A stretch of DNA of 16,384 nt from Deltaproteobacteria bacterium (GTDB taxonomy: Bacteria > Desulfobacterota > Desulfofervidia > Desulfofervidales > DG-60): positions 1 through 16,384 of the forward strand of contig JAGGTC010000088.1 of NCBI GenBank assembly GCA_021163945.1. The letters run 5' to 3'. Positions 6,677 through 15,261 of the stretch are shown piece after piece. Each line of letters starts with the position of its first letter. The first letter of the stretch is position 1. The position numbers and the translations under genes are program-made. The notes under the pieces were generated by a model. The model saw only the letters and a list, made by a program, of their open reading frames with translations, did not search any database and was not told where the DNA came from.

Positions 6677-8126
6677 AACTCTCTAAATGCAGATTGGGGT
6701 CAGAGATTATCTCCAATTTCTTACCTATCTCCTTCTCAAACAACTCATAGACAGAGAATTCCCTCTCCGTGATGTGCCTTGCCAAATCGGGGTGTACCTT
6801 TACTGCCAACTTGGATGAGATTGTGCGTGATGCCACTTTTTCCAATTCATCCAATATTTCATAAAAAATTGTCCTTTTTGACTTTAAAAATCCCCTCCCT
6901 TGACAATAAGGACAAGGCTCACAGAGGTAATGGATCAAATCCTCCCTTTTTCTTTTGCGTGTCATTTCTACTAAACCCAATTTTGACATCTGTAAAATCT
7001 GGGTCTTACTCCTATCCCTTTTCAATACCTCCTCTAGGGCAGCAATTACCTTTTGGCGATTTTGTTCCTTTTGCATATCAATAAAATCAATGATAATAAT
7101 CCCACCTAAGTCCCTTAATCTTAGTTGATGGGCAATCTCCTGGACCGCCTCTAGATTGGTTTTAAGGATTGTCTCCTCAAAATTATCGCCTCCCACAAAG
7201 TGCCCAGTATTTACATCAATAGTTACCAATGCCTCGGTAATCTCAATGATGATATAGCCCCCCGATTTGAGCCAAATCTTTGACTGAAGTGCCTTGTTAA
7301 AGGCCTCTTCAATCGAAAATTTTTCAAATATGGGCACCCCTCCCTGATAGAGTTCTATACTATGACAGAGGTGTGGTATAAATTCCTTTACATAGGACAA
7401 GACCCGGTGGTATGCCTTGGGTGAGTCTATTATTACAGAACGGGTGTGTCTGGCAAAAAAATCACGTACAGCCCGAAGGCAAAGGTCTAATTCCTTGTAT
7501 ACCAATCCAGCCGCAGGGACACTATCCTTCTTTTCTAAGATACCCTCCCAAAATTTAATGAGTTTTTGCATTTCAAAGGAGAGCTTATCAGCATCTACCC
7601 CAACACTTGCTGTACGGATGATAAATCCCAAGCCCTTTGGCTTTATTTCCTCTACAATGCCCTTCAATCTCTTTCTCTCTATCTCATCTTCTATCCTCCG
7701 AGAGACCCCTATATGATCAAAAAATGGCATAAGTACCAAATAGTGTCCTGGAATGCTGATCCTTGTGCTAAGCCTTGGCCCCTTTGTACCAATAGGATCA
7801 CGCATTACCTGAACCAATACCTCTTGGCCTTGCTGGAGCATATCTTCTATATAATATCCCTTAGGCTCTATCTCCAAATCGAATTCATTTTCCCATAGGT
7901 GTGGAATCACATCCGAGACATAGAGAAATCCAGCCTTCTCTAAACCGATGTCTACAAAGGCTGCCTGCATCCCAGGCAAGACCTTCAAGATACGACCTCG
8001 ATAAATATTTCCTACCAAACTGCGTTCAAGCCTCCTCTCTAGATGAAGTTCAACTAAATTTCCATCTTCAAGGATTGCCAATCTTGTCTCATGAGGCCTT
8101 ACATTCAGGATGAGGTCTGAGCGCAT
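6654..8126 (-). CDS. rng: Ribonuclease G
   Basis: Endoribonuclease of the RNase E/G family, 490 residues, which is RNase G size and lacks the long C-terminal scaffold of RNase E; in well-studied bacteria it matures the 16S rRNA 5' end and degrades some mRNAs. An S1 domain occupies about residues 37-125 (NIYRGRILKVLPGMQAAFVDIG). The catalytic metal-binding aspartates are D304 in TIDVNTG and D347 in IIIDFID. The Zn-link cysteines are in CPYCQGRG (C405, C408). The ATG directly follows the TAA of the upstream radical SAM gene with no gap, and yraN begins before its stop. The group radical SAM/DUF2344, rng is a recurrent gene pair in bacteria. Confidence 0.95.
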   Translation of the reverse strand: MRSDLILNVRPHETRLAILEDGNLVELHLERRLERSLVGNIYRGRILKVLPGMQAAFVDIGLEKAGFLYVSDVIPHLWENEFDLEIEPKGYYIEDMLQQGQEVLVQVMRDPIGTKGPRLSTRISIPGHYLVLMPFFDHIGVSRRIEDEIERKRLKGIVEEIKPKGLGFIIRTASVGVDADKLSFEMQKLIKFWEGILEKKDSVPAAGLVYKELDLCLRAVRDFFARHTRSVIIDSPKAYHRVLSYVKEFIPHLCHSIELYQGGVPIFEKFSIEEAFNKALQSKIWLKSGGYIIIEITEALVTIDVNTGHFVGGDNFEETILKTNLEAVQEIAHQLRLRDLGGIIIIDFIDMQKEQNRQKVIAALEEVLKRDRSKTQILQMSKLGLVEMTRKRKREDLIHYLCEPCPYCQGRGFLKSKRTIFYEILDELEKVASRTISSKLAVKVHPDLARHITEREFSVYELFEKEIGKKLEIISDPNLHLESYEILENF

Positions 8127-10598
8127 TTAAATCCCCATCTTGATTATACTTAGATTATTTGCTTGATTTTTATTTAAATTGAGTATGGCTTGAAGTGCCT
8201 CTACCAATTTGATCCCCCCAGAAGGGGGAAAGTCCAAAATGACCTCTAATTTATGTTGTTCAATGGGTACAATCTTCTTTACTACATCCTTTAGGTCTAT
8301 TTTCCTTACCTTTCCTTTCCTTACCACCTGCCAAGGAAAATGGGTTTGATGGTCAAACAGTGCAATCTTTTTGATATCAAAGATACACTTCCTATAATCT
8401 ACAATGAAACGCTGTCTCCTTTCAACAGGGAGGCTTGTGTTCAATGGGACCTCCTTTACCGTATTAAGACAAATTCCCAGGGGCAAATGGGGGTTTATCC
8501 TCTCCAATAGTTGTTTTGGCTCATATTCTCCATAGAGTTTTACATCCATCTTTTCAACCAGGCTCTCTATGCCTACTGGCAGGGCAGTGGCCAATACAAT
8601 AAATGGCAATGGGTGAAATCCTTTAGAATAGACCAATCTTATACCTGCACGTCTAAAGGCCCTATGGAAGATATTTATCAGTTCCAAATGCCCCAAAAAT
8701 CTTGCCTCAGCCACCTTGCTAAAGGTAAAGCGGTATCTCCTTATGGACTCCTTTACAGGATAATAAATGGGTACCTCTATTTTTCTTTTGGAATAAATTT
8801 TTGGGGCTATCTCTTTAAAATCACATAGCCCACAATTTTGACACCCCTTATAACGACAATCCTGTGTAACCTCCCCCTTCCTTGCCTTTAGACACTCATT
8901 CCAAAGAAATTCCTTATTTACTCCAATATCTATCATGTCCCAAGGCAATGGTTCGTCCTTTCCCCTCTCCTTTAGATAAAAATTTGGGTCTAGCCTAGAA
9001 TCTGCAAATGCCTGTTGCCAAATTTCAAACTTAAATCTATCCTTCCAACTATCAAACCTTGCACCCCTCATCCAGGCCCTTAATATGACCTCATGCAGCC
9101 TCCTATCCCCCCTTGAAAACACCCCCTCTAAAAAACTCTGCTCGGGTTCATGCCACCTTACCTTTAAACCAAAGCGATTGGCATTTCTCTTGATAAACTT
9201 TATTTTTTCCTTACTCTCCTCCAAAGAGATCTGCCTTTCCCACTGGAAAGGGGTGTGGGGTTTTGGCACAAATGTAGAAATGCTCGCTGTAATTTGAAGT
9301 CTTCCTTTAGCAAGTCGGGATAGCCTCTCGGCCAATGCTACAATTGCCTCGATGTCCTCCCAACCCTCTTGGGGCAATCCAATCATAAAATAGAGCTTTA
9401 AAGAAGGCCAATTCCTACTAGATATCTCCTTTGCCGTCTCAAATAGTTCTTCCTCAGTTATCTTTTTGTTTATAATGTTCCTCAGTTTCTGTGTAGCTGC
9501 CTCAGGGGCCAATGTAAAACCTGTGCGGCGTACACGGCTAATCTGTTCGATTATATCCTTTGATACAGTCCCAATACGCAGGCTTGGGAGGCTAATAGCT
9601 ACATAGTCTTTAGAAAACTCATTCATTAATGCCCTTATTAATTCAGGCAGGGGCTGATAGTCCCCAATACTTAAAGAAAGCAGCGAAATTTCCTCATATC
9701 CTGTATTCTTTAACCCAGACCTGACCAACTTTAAGACAGTCTCTGGTGACCTTTCCCTTACTGGGCGATAGATAAACCCGGCCTGACAGAATCTACAGCC
9801 CTGTGTGCAACCCCTTGCAACCTCAATGGAGAGTCTGTCATGGACTGGATGGTTATAAGGCACAATAGGCGATGAGGGAAATGGAACAGAATCCAAGTCT
9901 TTTATAATCCTCCTCTTTACCTTTGCATATCCTTCCTGCAATTCCTCTATCTCCTTTAAGACACCATCTACCTGATATCTGGGATAAAATGAAAATGGTG
10001 TATAAAAGCCCTCGATTTTGGAAAGCATCTGGAGTAATTCTTCCTTATTGCCCCTATCCCTTTGCCACTGCAGGTATGTATTGACAATTTCAATAATCCC
10101 CTCCTCTCCATCCCCAATAAAAAAGCCATCAAAAAATGGGACAATAGGTTCAGGATTTACTACAATAGGACCACCTGCAATAATGAGTGGGTATTTTTCA
10201 TCCCTCTGCCTTGCATAGATAGGTATACCTGCCAAATTTAGCATATTTAGGATATTTGTATAGCAAAGCTCATGTTGAAGGCTAAAGCCTATAATATGAC
10301 ATTCTCTCAAAGGGATATTAGACTCCAGTGTGCAAAGGGGGACATTGTGTTCCCTCATAAGCCTCTCTAGGTCTTCGTCTGGGGCAAATACCCTCTCTGC
10401 CAATATGTGGGGATATTGATTCAGGATATAATAGAGGATCTGTATACCCAGATGAGACATGCCTATCTCATAGGCATCAGGAAATGCCAAGGCAAATCTT
10501 ATTTTTATCTTATTTGGGTCCTTTTTGACAGAATTTATCTCATTTCCCAGATAACGGCTAGGGCCGTAAATATGAGAAAGTAAATCCCTAAATGTCAT
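8127..10598 (-). CDS. Radical SAM protein fused to DUF2344 (TIGR03960/TIGR03936 type)
   Basis: An 823-residue two-part protein of unknown reaction. Residues 1-200 resemble the cobalamin-binding-like domain found before many radical SAM cores (FALAFPDAYEIGMSHLG). The radical SAM core carries C264-x3-C268-x2-C271 in ARGCTQGCRFCQAG. A second cysteine group, C581, C586, C589 and C592, follows at the end of the core and may hold another cluster. From about residue 621 the sequence is DUF2344 (YRFTFSKVAEARFLGHLE, then YSKGFHPLP). In other bacteria the two parts occur either fused or as neighbouring genes beside rng, which suggests a role in RNA or ribosome modification; this is inference. The start overlaps the PHP gene by 11 bp and the stop abuts rng. 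Confidence 0.93.
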   Translation of the reverse strand: MTFRDLLSHIYGPSRYLGNEINSVKKDPNKIKIRFALAFPDAYEIGMSHLGIQILYYILNQYPHILAERVFAPDEDLERLMREHNVPLCTLESNIPLRECHIIGFSLQHELCYTNILNMLNLAGIPIYARQRDEKYPLIIAGGPIVVNPEPIVPFFDGFFIGDGEEGIIEIVNTYLQWQRDRGNKEELLQMLSKIEGFYTPFSFYPRYQVDGVLKEIEELQEGYAKVKRRIIKDLDSVPFPSSPIVPYNHPVHDRLSIEVARGCTQGCRFCQAGFIYRPVRERSPETVLKLVRSGLKNTGYEEISLLSLSIGDYQPLPELIRALMNEFSKDYVAISLPSLRIGTVSKDIIEQISRVRRTGFTLAPEAATQKLRNIINKKITEEELFETAKEISSRNWPSLKLYFMIGLPQEGWEDIEAIVALAERLSRLAKGRLQITASISTFVPKPHTPFQWERQISLEESKEKIKFIKRNANRFGLKVRWHEPEQSFLEGVFSRGDRRLHEVILRAWMRGARFDSWKDRFKFEIWQQAFADSRLDPNFYLKERGKDEPLPWDMIDIGVNKEFLWNECLKARKGEVTQDCRYKGCQNCGLCDFKEIAPKIYSKRKIEVPIYYPVKESIRRYRFTFSKVAEARFLGHLELINIFHRAFRRAGIRLVYSKGFHPLPFIVLATALPVGIESLVEKMDVKLYGEYEPKQLLERINPHLPLGICLNTVKEVPLNTSLPVERRQRFIVDYRKCIFDIKKIALFDHQTHFPWQVVRKGKVRKIDLKDVVKKIVPIEQHKLEVILDFPPSGGIKLVEALQAILNLNKNQANNLSIIKMGI

Positions 10599-11256
10599 TT
10601 ATCTTCTTTAAAATTTCCCAAGCATTTTTTAGCATTTGGAAAAAATCGCCCTCTGTAAGCCCTGCCCCCAACACTATACCTCTTGCCATTCTTTCATCCA
10701 TTAAATCTTGTGGGGCATGGGCATCCGAATTCAATATCAATTTTGCCCCCATTTTTTGAGCCATCTTGGCCACATGGCCATTGCTGAAACAATGGCCAGC
10801 CCTGCCGGATATCTCTAGATAGACCCCGCGCCTTTTTGCTAGGCTTGCCTCCTCCTCAGTAATTAAACCAGGATGGGCCAAGATATCTATATCCGCATTT
10901 AGGGCCGCCAAGTTTGTACCAGGGATCACTGGCTCTACCAAGGTCTCCCCATGTACTACAATTATCCTTGCACCTAATTTTCTTGCCTCCTTTGCCAAGG
11001 GGGCAATCAATTCAGGTGGGACATGAGTCAACTCCACACCTGGTATCATTTTAATACCTCTTTTTGTCTCATTCCAGGCCCTTGCTGCCTTTAATAGGCC
11101 AGAGATAATGTGTTCAAAATTGGAGGTATCTGCATGGTCAGTAATAGCCACTGCCCCATAACCCAATACCTCTAATCTACGCGCCAGTTCAAATGGGATT
11201 AGCTCCCCATCACTAAATAGGGAATGGGTATGTAAATCAATGAGTTTTGGGGTCAT
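10588..11256 (-). CDS. PHP domain phosphoesterase
   Basis: A 222-residue stand-alone PHP domain, related to histidinol-phosphatase-like metal-dependent phosphoesterases. Metal ligands are visible in order: H9 and H11 in DLHTHS, D16, H41 in TDHAD, E75 in GVEL, H102 in VVHGET, H128 in LAHPG, and D178 and H180 in SDAH. The full set argues for an active hydrolase. The substrate is unknown; nothing else for histidine synthesis is nearby, so HisK function is not indicated. A GAGA or GGAG site before the ATG is lacking. It lies 34 nt after the DUF151 gene and its stop overlaps the start of the radical SAM gene. Confidence 0.88.
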   Translation of the reverse strand: MTPKLIDLHTHSLFSDGELIPFELARRLEVLGYGAVAITDHADTSNFEHIISGLLKAARAWNETKRGIKMIPGVELTHVPPELIAPLAKEARKLGARIIVVHGETLVEPVIPGTNLAALNADIDILAHPGLITEEEASLAKRRGVYLEISGRAGHCFSNGHVAKMAQKMGAKLILNSDAHAPQDLMDERMARGIVLGAGLTEGDFFQMLKNAWEILKKINDI

Positions 11257-11290
11257 AGTCTGGGTTTAGAAAGAACTAGAAATAGGTATC

Positions 11291-11785
11291 CTACATCTTA
11301 TACTTACCAAAGTCCTCAGGGGAAAGACTCTCCAAAATTTCAGTCCATTTTTGGGCCTCTCTTGTGCCTACCCCTACCTCTGCCTTTGATGACTTCTTTG
11401 ATTTTTTCAGGACGTCTTCACTAACAAAGATAGGTGCCTTTGCACGCAAGGCCAAGGCAATGGCATCACTAGGACGGGCATCTATTGTGTATTCCTTTTT
11501 ATCCGTTTTGAGATAAATCAGGGCATAATAGGTATTATCACGTAGGTCACATACCTCTATCTTCTCTACCTTTGCCCCCATAGCCTCAATTACATTTTTT
11601 AAGAGGTCGTGGGTCATAGGGCGGGCAAACTTGACATTTTCTAATTCACTTGCAATGGCAGTTGCCTCTAAGATCCCAATCCAAATAGGCAATGCCTCTT
11701 CACCCTCTGTTGCCTTTAAAATCATAATGGGTGAATTTGTACTAGGGTCTATGGTTAGACCAAAAACCTTCATTTGTAATGACAT
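11291..11785 (-). CDS. Bifunctional nuclease family protein (DUF151)
   Basis: A 164-residue protein of the BFN/DUF151 family, some members of which have RNase and DNase activity in plants and are single-domain proteins in bacteria. The N-terminal DUF151 domain covers about residues 5-130, with NSPIMILKATEGEEALPIWIG and the TIDARPSDAIALALRAKAPIFV signature near the middle. The charged tail of about 30 residues resembles a UVR-like or linker region but is too short to call. The ATG at 11785 is chosen because AGGAGG lies four bases before it; a longer frame from 11851 would run into miaB without a ribosome site. Only 13 nt separate it from the miaB stop, so the two are probably cotranscribed. 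Confidence 0.9.
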   Translation of the reverse strand: MSLQMKVFGLTIDPSTNSPIMILKATEGEEALPIWIGILEATAIASELENVKFARPMTHDLLKNVIEAMGAKVEKIEVCDLRDNTYYALIYLKTDKKEYTIDARPSDAIALALRAKAPIFVSEDVLKKSKKSSKAEVGVGTREAQKWTEILESLSPEDFGKYKM

Positions 11786-11789
11786 ATCT

Positions 11790-11795
11790 CCTCCT
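11790..11795 (-). promoter_or_regulatory. Ribosome binding site that fixes the DUF151 start
   Basis: AGGAGG on the minus strand, four bases before the ATG at 11785 and inside the 13-nt gap after miaB. It excludes the longer in-frame start at 11851. Confidence 0.8.
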
Positions 11796-11798
11796 TTT

Positions 11799-13118
11799 TT
11801 AATCAAGGACTTTAATAATCCTCCCACGCAATGAATGAGAAAGTGCCTCATCGATCTCTACCTCTACCAGATGGCCCAATAGACTCGCCTCCGCCCTCAC
11901 ATTGACCACACGGTTGCAACGGGTACGACCTGAGAGCCCCATCTCACCCCTCTTACTGTAGTCATCCAACAATACCTCAAGCCTCTGTCCTACCTTTTCC
12001 CTGTTCTTTGCCTTTGTAATAGGTGCCTGCACCTCATGGACAGCTGCCAGTCTCTCTGCCTTGATCTCTTCGCCTATCTTCTCTTTAAATCCCACCGCCT
12101 TAGCTGGAGGTCTGTCCGAGTATTTAAAAGCAAAGATATCATCAAAAGAGACTTCTTGCAAGAGGGAAATTGTCTGTTTGAAATCTTTTTCTGTCTCCCC
12201 AGGAAATCCTACAATAATATCAGTTGTAATGGCAATCTCTGGGCATACCTTCCTTAACATCTCAATCTTTTTTAGATAATCCTCCCTTGAATACCTCCTA
12301 TTCATCTTTTTCAATATTCTATTAGAACCACACTGCACTGGTAGGTGTATCTGTTCACACAGGGTCCCAACCTCCTTAAATGTCTTAATTAGATCCAGTG
12401 TTAAGTCCTTTGGATGGGAGGTCAAAAACCTTAGACGTCTCAGTTTGGGAAGATTTCCTACCCTCCTTATAAGTTCAGCAAATGAGATCTCTTCCCTTCT
12501 ATCCTTTCCATAAGAGTTTACATTTTGCCCTAAGAGGATGATCTCCTTTACACCCATGTCTAAAAGCCTCTTTGCCTCTTCTAAGATGCTTTCACTTCTT
12601 CTACTAACCTCCCTCCCACGGACATAGGGGACAATACAATATGTACAAAAATTATTACAACCCTGCATGATGGTAATATAGGCCCTAAACTTGTTGAAAG
12701 TAGGGATAACCCCCTTTGGTGGCTCCAATTGATAACTAAAATTGGTCTCACAGACCTTTCCCTTTTTATTTAATTTACTAATAATCTCTGGGAGTCTATA
12801 GATTTGGTGTGTGCCAAAGACAAAGTCTATATGAGGCATGCGCTTTAATAAAAGCTCCCCCTGCTGTTGGGCAAGGCACCCACCTACCCCTATAATCAAA
12901 GGGCGATGTCTCTTTTGATACTTTAACCTCCCCAAAAAACTATATGCCTTTTGTTCTGGCTTTTTCCTTACAGTACATGTATTCAGTAAAATTATGTCTG
13001 CCTCTTCTTTTGAGGTTGTGGGGATATAGCCCATACCCTTTAGGAGGGCAGCCATATATTCTGAGTCATGCACATTCATTTGGCAGCCATAGGTCTTGAT
13101 AAAAAACTTTTTAGCCAT
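11799..13118 (-). CDS. miaB: tRNA-2-methylthio-N6-dimethylallyladenosine synthase
   Basis: Radical SAM methylthiotransferase that adds the 2-methylthio group to i6A37 of tRNAs reading UNN codons. It has 439 residues, the normal size. The N-terminal MTTase domain carries three cluster cysteines, C12 (TYGCQMNVHDSE), C48 (NTCTVR) and C81 (GGCLAQ). The radical SAM cysteines are C154, C158 and C161 in GCNNFCTYCIVPYVRGRE. A TRAM domain forms the last 65 residues. The CQMN.HDSE and IVPYVRGRE motifs favour MiaB over the related MtaB and RimO. It starts 8 bp inside the end of uvrC. Confidence 0.95.
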   Translation of the reverse strand: MAKKFFIKTYGCQMNVHDSEYMAALLKGMGYIPTTSKEEADIILLNTCTVRKKPEQKAYSFLGRLKYQKRHRPLIIGVGGCLAQQQGELLLKRMPHIDFVFGTHQIYRLPEIISKLNKKGKVCETNFSYQLEPPKGVIPTFNKFRAYITIMQGCNNFCTYCIVPYVRGREVSRRSESILEEAKRLLDMGVKEIILLGQNVNSYGKDRREEISFAELIRRVGNLPKLRRLRFLTSHPKDLTLDLIKTFKEVGTLCEQIHLPVQCGSNRILKKMNRRYSREDYLKKIEMLRKVCPEIAITTDIIVGFPGETEKDFKQTISLLQEVSFDDIFAFKYSDRPPAKAVGFKEKIGEEIKAERLAAVHEVQAPITKAKNREKVGQRLEVLLDDYSKRGEMGLSGRTRCNRVVNVRAEASLLGHLVEVEIDEALSHSLRGRIIKVLD

Positions 13119-14892
13119 ATTTTAGGTATTCCTTTAATCTTTTAGCTATATTCTCAGGCAGACCTATATCCTTTAAGGCCTTTATATCTGCCTCCTTTAT
13201 CTCCTCTAGGCAGTTAAAGTGCCTCCAAAGTAGTGCCTTCCTCTTGGGTCCCAAACCAGGTATCTTATCTAATATAGAAAAAGTTGTGGCCTTTCTGTGT
13301 AGGCGTTTGTAGTAGGTAATAGCAAATCTATGGGCCTCATCACGGACCCTCTTAAGAAATATTAGTGTTTGACAGTGGCTGTCTAAGATCAAGGGGCCTT
13401 GATTCTTGAGATAAATCTTGTCCTCTTCACCATCCTTTCCCTTTGCTATTGAGATAATCTCAATATCATTTAATCCTTGCTCAGCCAAAATCCTCTCTGC
13501 TATAGAGAGTTGCCCCTTCCCACCATCAATCATGAGTAGGTCTGGCAGGATATCCTTATGGGAGAACCTACGTTTTAACACCTCACTCATCATCCCATAG
13601 TCATCTGGGTGGCCTGAATACTCTAGCCTAAAGCGGCGATATTCATCCTTATCTGGAAGGCCATTACTAAATACCACCATCGAGGCCACTGCATATTGTC
13701 CCTTGATATTTGAGACATCAAAACACTCTATCCTCTTTGGAATCTTGGAGAGGGAAAGCTCCTCTTTTAAGGCCTCTAGGACATCTCTTTTCTTTAATCT
13801 TGCCTCAACACGTAATCTTGCGTTATCCATAGCCATCTTTAAGAGTCTTAACCTATCACCCTTTTTGGGAAAGAGGATATCTACTTTGTATTTTGCCTTC
13901 TCAGAAAGCCACTCTTCCAATAATTCTTCCTCTTCTAAAGGAAATGGGGTAATTACCTCCTTTGGGATCATATCCTGTTTGAAGTAGAATTGCTTAAAAA
14001 ATTGGGAAAATGCCTCTTTTTCTTTATGTCCCTTAAGGCCTACTGTATACTCTAGCTCCCCAATTAAGAGGCCATTTCTTATCAGCAGTATCACTATCTG
14101 AAGCCTCTTCTTTGAGGGGGTAAGGGAGTAACCAAATACATCCCTATCAGAAAAATCACTAGAGACCATACTCTGTTTTTCCAGGGTGTACTTAATGGCC
14201 TTGATACGGTCACGGCAGGCTGCTGCCTGTTCAAATTCTAGTGCCTCTGCTGCCCTTCTCATCTCACTTTCTAATTCTTCCAATACCTCCCTCCTCTTTC
14301 CCTTTAAGAAGAGGCATGCCTGCTTTGCCAAATTTAAATACCTTTCCTCACTTACATAGCCTACACAAGGGGCAAGACAGCGACCAATTTGATAATTGAG
14401 GCAGGGCCTTGTGCGATTCTTAAACTCATGGTCACTGCACTTACGCAAAGGAAAGAGCCTATCCATAGCCCTTAGTGTCTCCTTTACTGCCTTTGAGGAT
14501 GTAAATGGGCCAAAATAGGTAGCACCATCCCTTTTCATCCTCCTTACAATAGTAATCCTAGGCCACTTTTGCCTTAGATCTAATCTCAGATAGGGGTAAT
14601 TTTTATCATCCCTTAAGACAACATTATAACGGGGGGAGTATGTTTTGATGAGATTACACTCAAGGATTAGTGCCTCCTTTTCTGAACAAGTTACTAAATA
14701 ATCAATTTTTTTAACCTTTTTTAGTAGTGCCTCTGTCTTTGCAGAAAAAGGCCTTTGAAAATAGGTATTTACACGCTTATAGAGATCCTTTGCCTTCCCT
14801 ATATAGACAATATTCCCATCCCTATCCTTCATCAAGTATACACCAGGTTTATGGGGAAGGCTGTTTACTTCTTTAAGAAGCCCATCCTGCAT
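13111..14892 (-). CDS. uvrC: Excinuclease ABC subunit C
   Basis: Dual-incision nuclease of nucleotide excision repair, acting with UvrA and UvrB (neither is in this window). Length 593 aa is typical. The N-terminal GIY-YIG domain shows PGVYLMKD and VYIGKAKDLYKR (residues 16-40). Cluster-type cysteines C152, C164, C172 and C176 match the spacing of the E. coli 4Fe-4S set. The UVR motif is at about 205-238. The C-terminal RNase H-like domain keeps D392 (FDVSN), D431 (DDYGMM), D456 (IDGGKG) and H521 (DEAHRF). Two helix-hairpin-helix motifs end the protein (IPGLGPKRKALL). No good ribosome site precedes the ATG; the 51-nt gap upstream to the small unknown gene may hold a weak promoter. Confidence 0.96.
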   Translation of the reverse strand: MQDGLLKEVNSLPHKPGVYLMKDRDGNIVYIGKAKDLYKRVNTYFQRPFSAKTEALLKKVKKIDYLVTCSEKEALILECNLIKTYSPRYNVVLRDDKNYPYLRLDLRQKWPRITIVRRMKRDGATYFGPFTSSKAVKETLRAMDRLFPLRKCSDHEFKNRTRPCLNYQIGRCLAPCVGYVSEERYLNLAKQACLFLKGKRREVLEELESEMRRAAEALEFEQAAACRDRIKAIKYTLEKQSMVSSDFSDRDVFGYSLTPSKKRLQIVILLIRNGLLIGELEYTVGLKGHKEKEAFSQFFKQFYFKQDMIPKEVITPFPLEEEELLEEWLSEKAKYKVDILFPKKGDRLRLLKMAMDNARLRVEARLKKRDVLEALKEELSLSKIPKRIECFDVSNIKGQYAVASMVVFSNGLPDKDEYRRFRLEYSGHPDDYGMMSEVLKRRFSHKDILPDLLMIDGGKGQLSIAERILAEQGLNDIEIISIAKGKDGEEDKIYLKNQGPLILDSHCQTLIFLKRVRDEAHRFAITYYKRLHRKATTFSILDKIPGLGPKRKALLWRHFNCLEEIKEADIKALKDIGLPENIAKRLKEYLKYG

Positions 14893-14943
14893 ATTTATTT
14901 CTTATCAAAATAGAAAAAATAGGGCAAGTGAAATAAAGATTTT

Positions 14944-15261
14944 TTATTGGCCAAATCTTTCTATAATTTCAGCCAATTTCTCCAATCTCTCTTGGGAGAG
15001 ATAATACCTTCCCACTTTATTTAAGGGGACGCCATAGTCTTTTGTTATTACCGTTTTTTTCAATTCCTCTAGGGCCCTCTTTCCCTCTTCACTCAGATTT
15101 AACTGCCACTCTGGCATAACACCCTTTACAGGGCGAAGCTCCTGTCTTTCACTATAAGATAGGTCATTGGCATCTATATCTTTAGGCAAATCACCAAGTT
15201 CACGCAATACCATCAAAAAATTTCTTTCATCTACTATGATATAGGCATCATTAAACTTCAT
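14944..15261 (-). CDS. Small hypothetical protein coupled to AOR
   Basis: A 105-residue soluble protein that I do not recognise. It is charged and has no cysteine, no signal peptide and no membrane segment. The N-terminal half holds a DAYIIVDERNF strand-like stretch and the C-terminal half is mostly helical, with a YYLSQERLEKLAEIIERF end. It starts 11 bp inside the end of the AOR gene, with AGGAGG eight bases before its ATG, so it is surely a real gene translated with AOR. An accessory or subunit role for that oxidoreductase is the simplest guess, based on position alone. Confidence 0.7.
   Translation of the reverse strand: MKFNDAYIIVDERNFLMVLRELGDLPKDIDANDLSYSERQELRPVKGVMPEWQLNLSEEGKRALEELKKTVITKDYGVPLNKVGRYYLSQERLEKLAEIIERFGQ

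Noticed and set aside
11786..11851. Longer DUF151 protein starting inside miaB
   Set aside because: The extra 22 residues are out of frame with miaB, lack family similarity and have no ribosome site.
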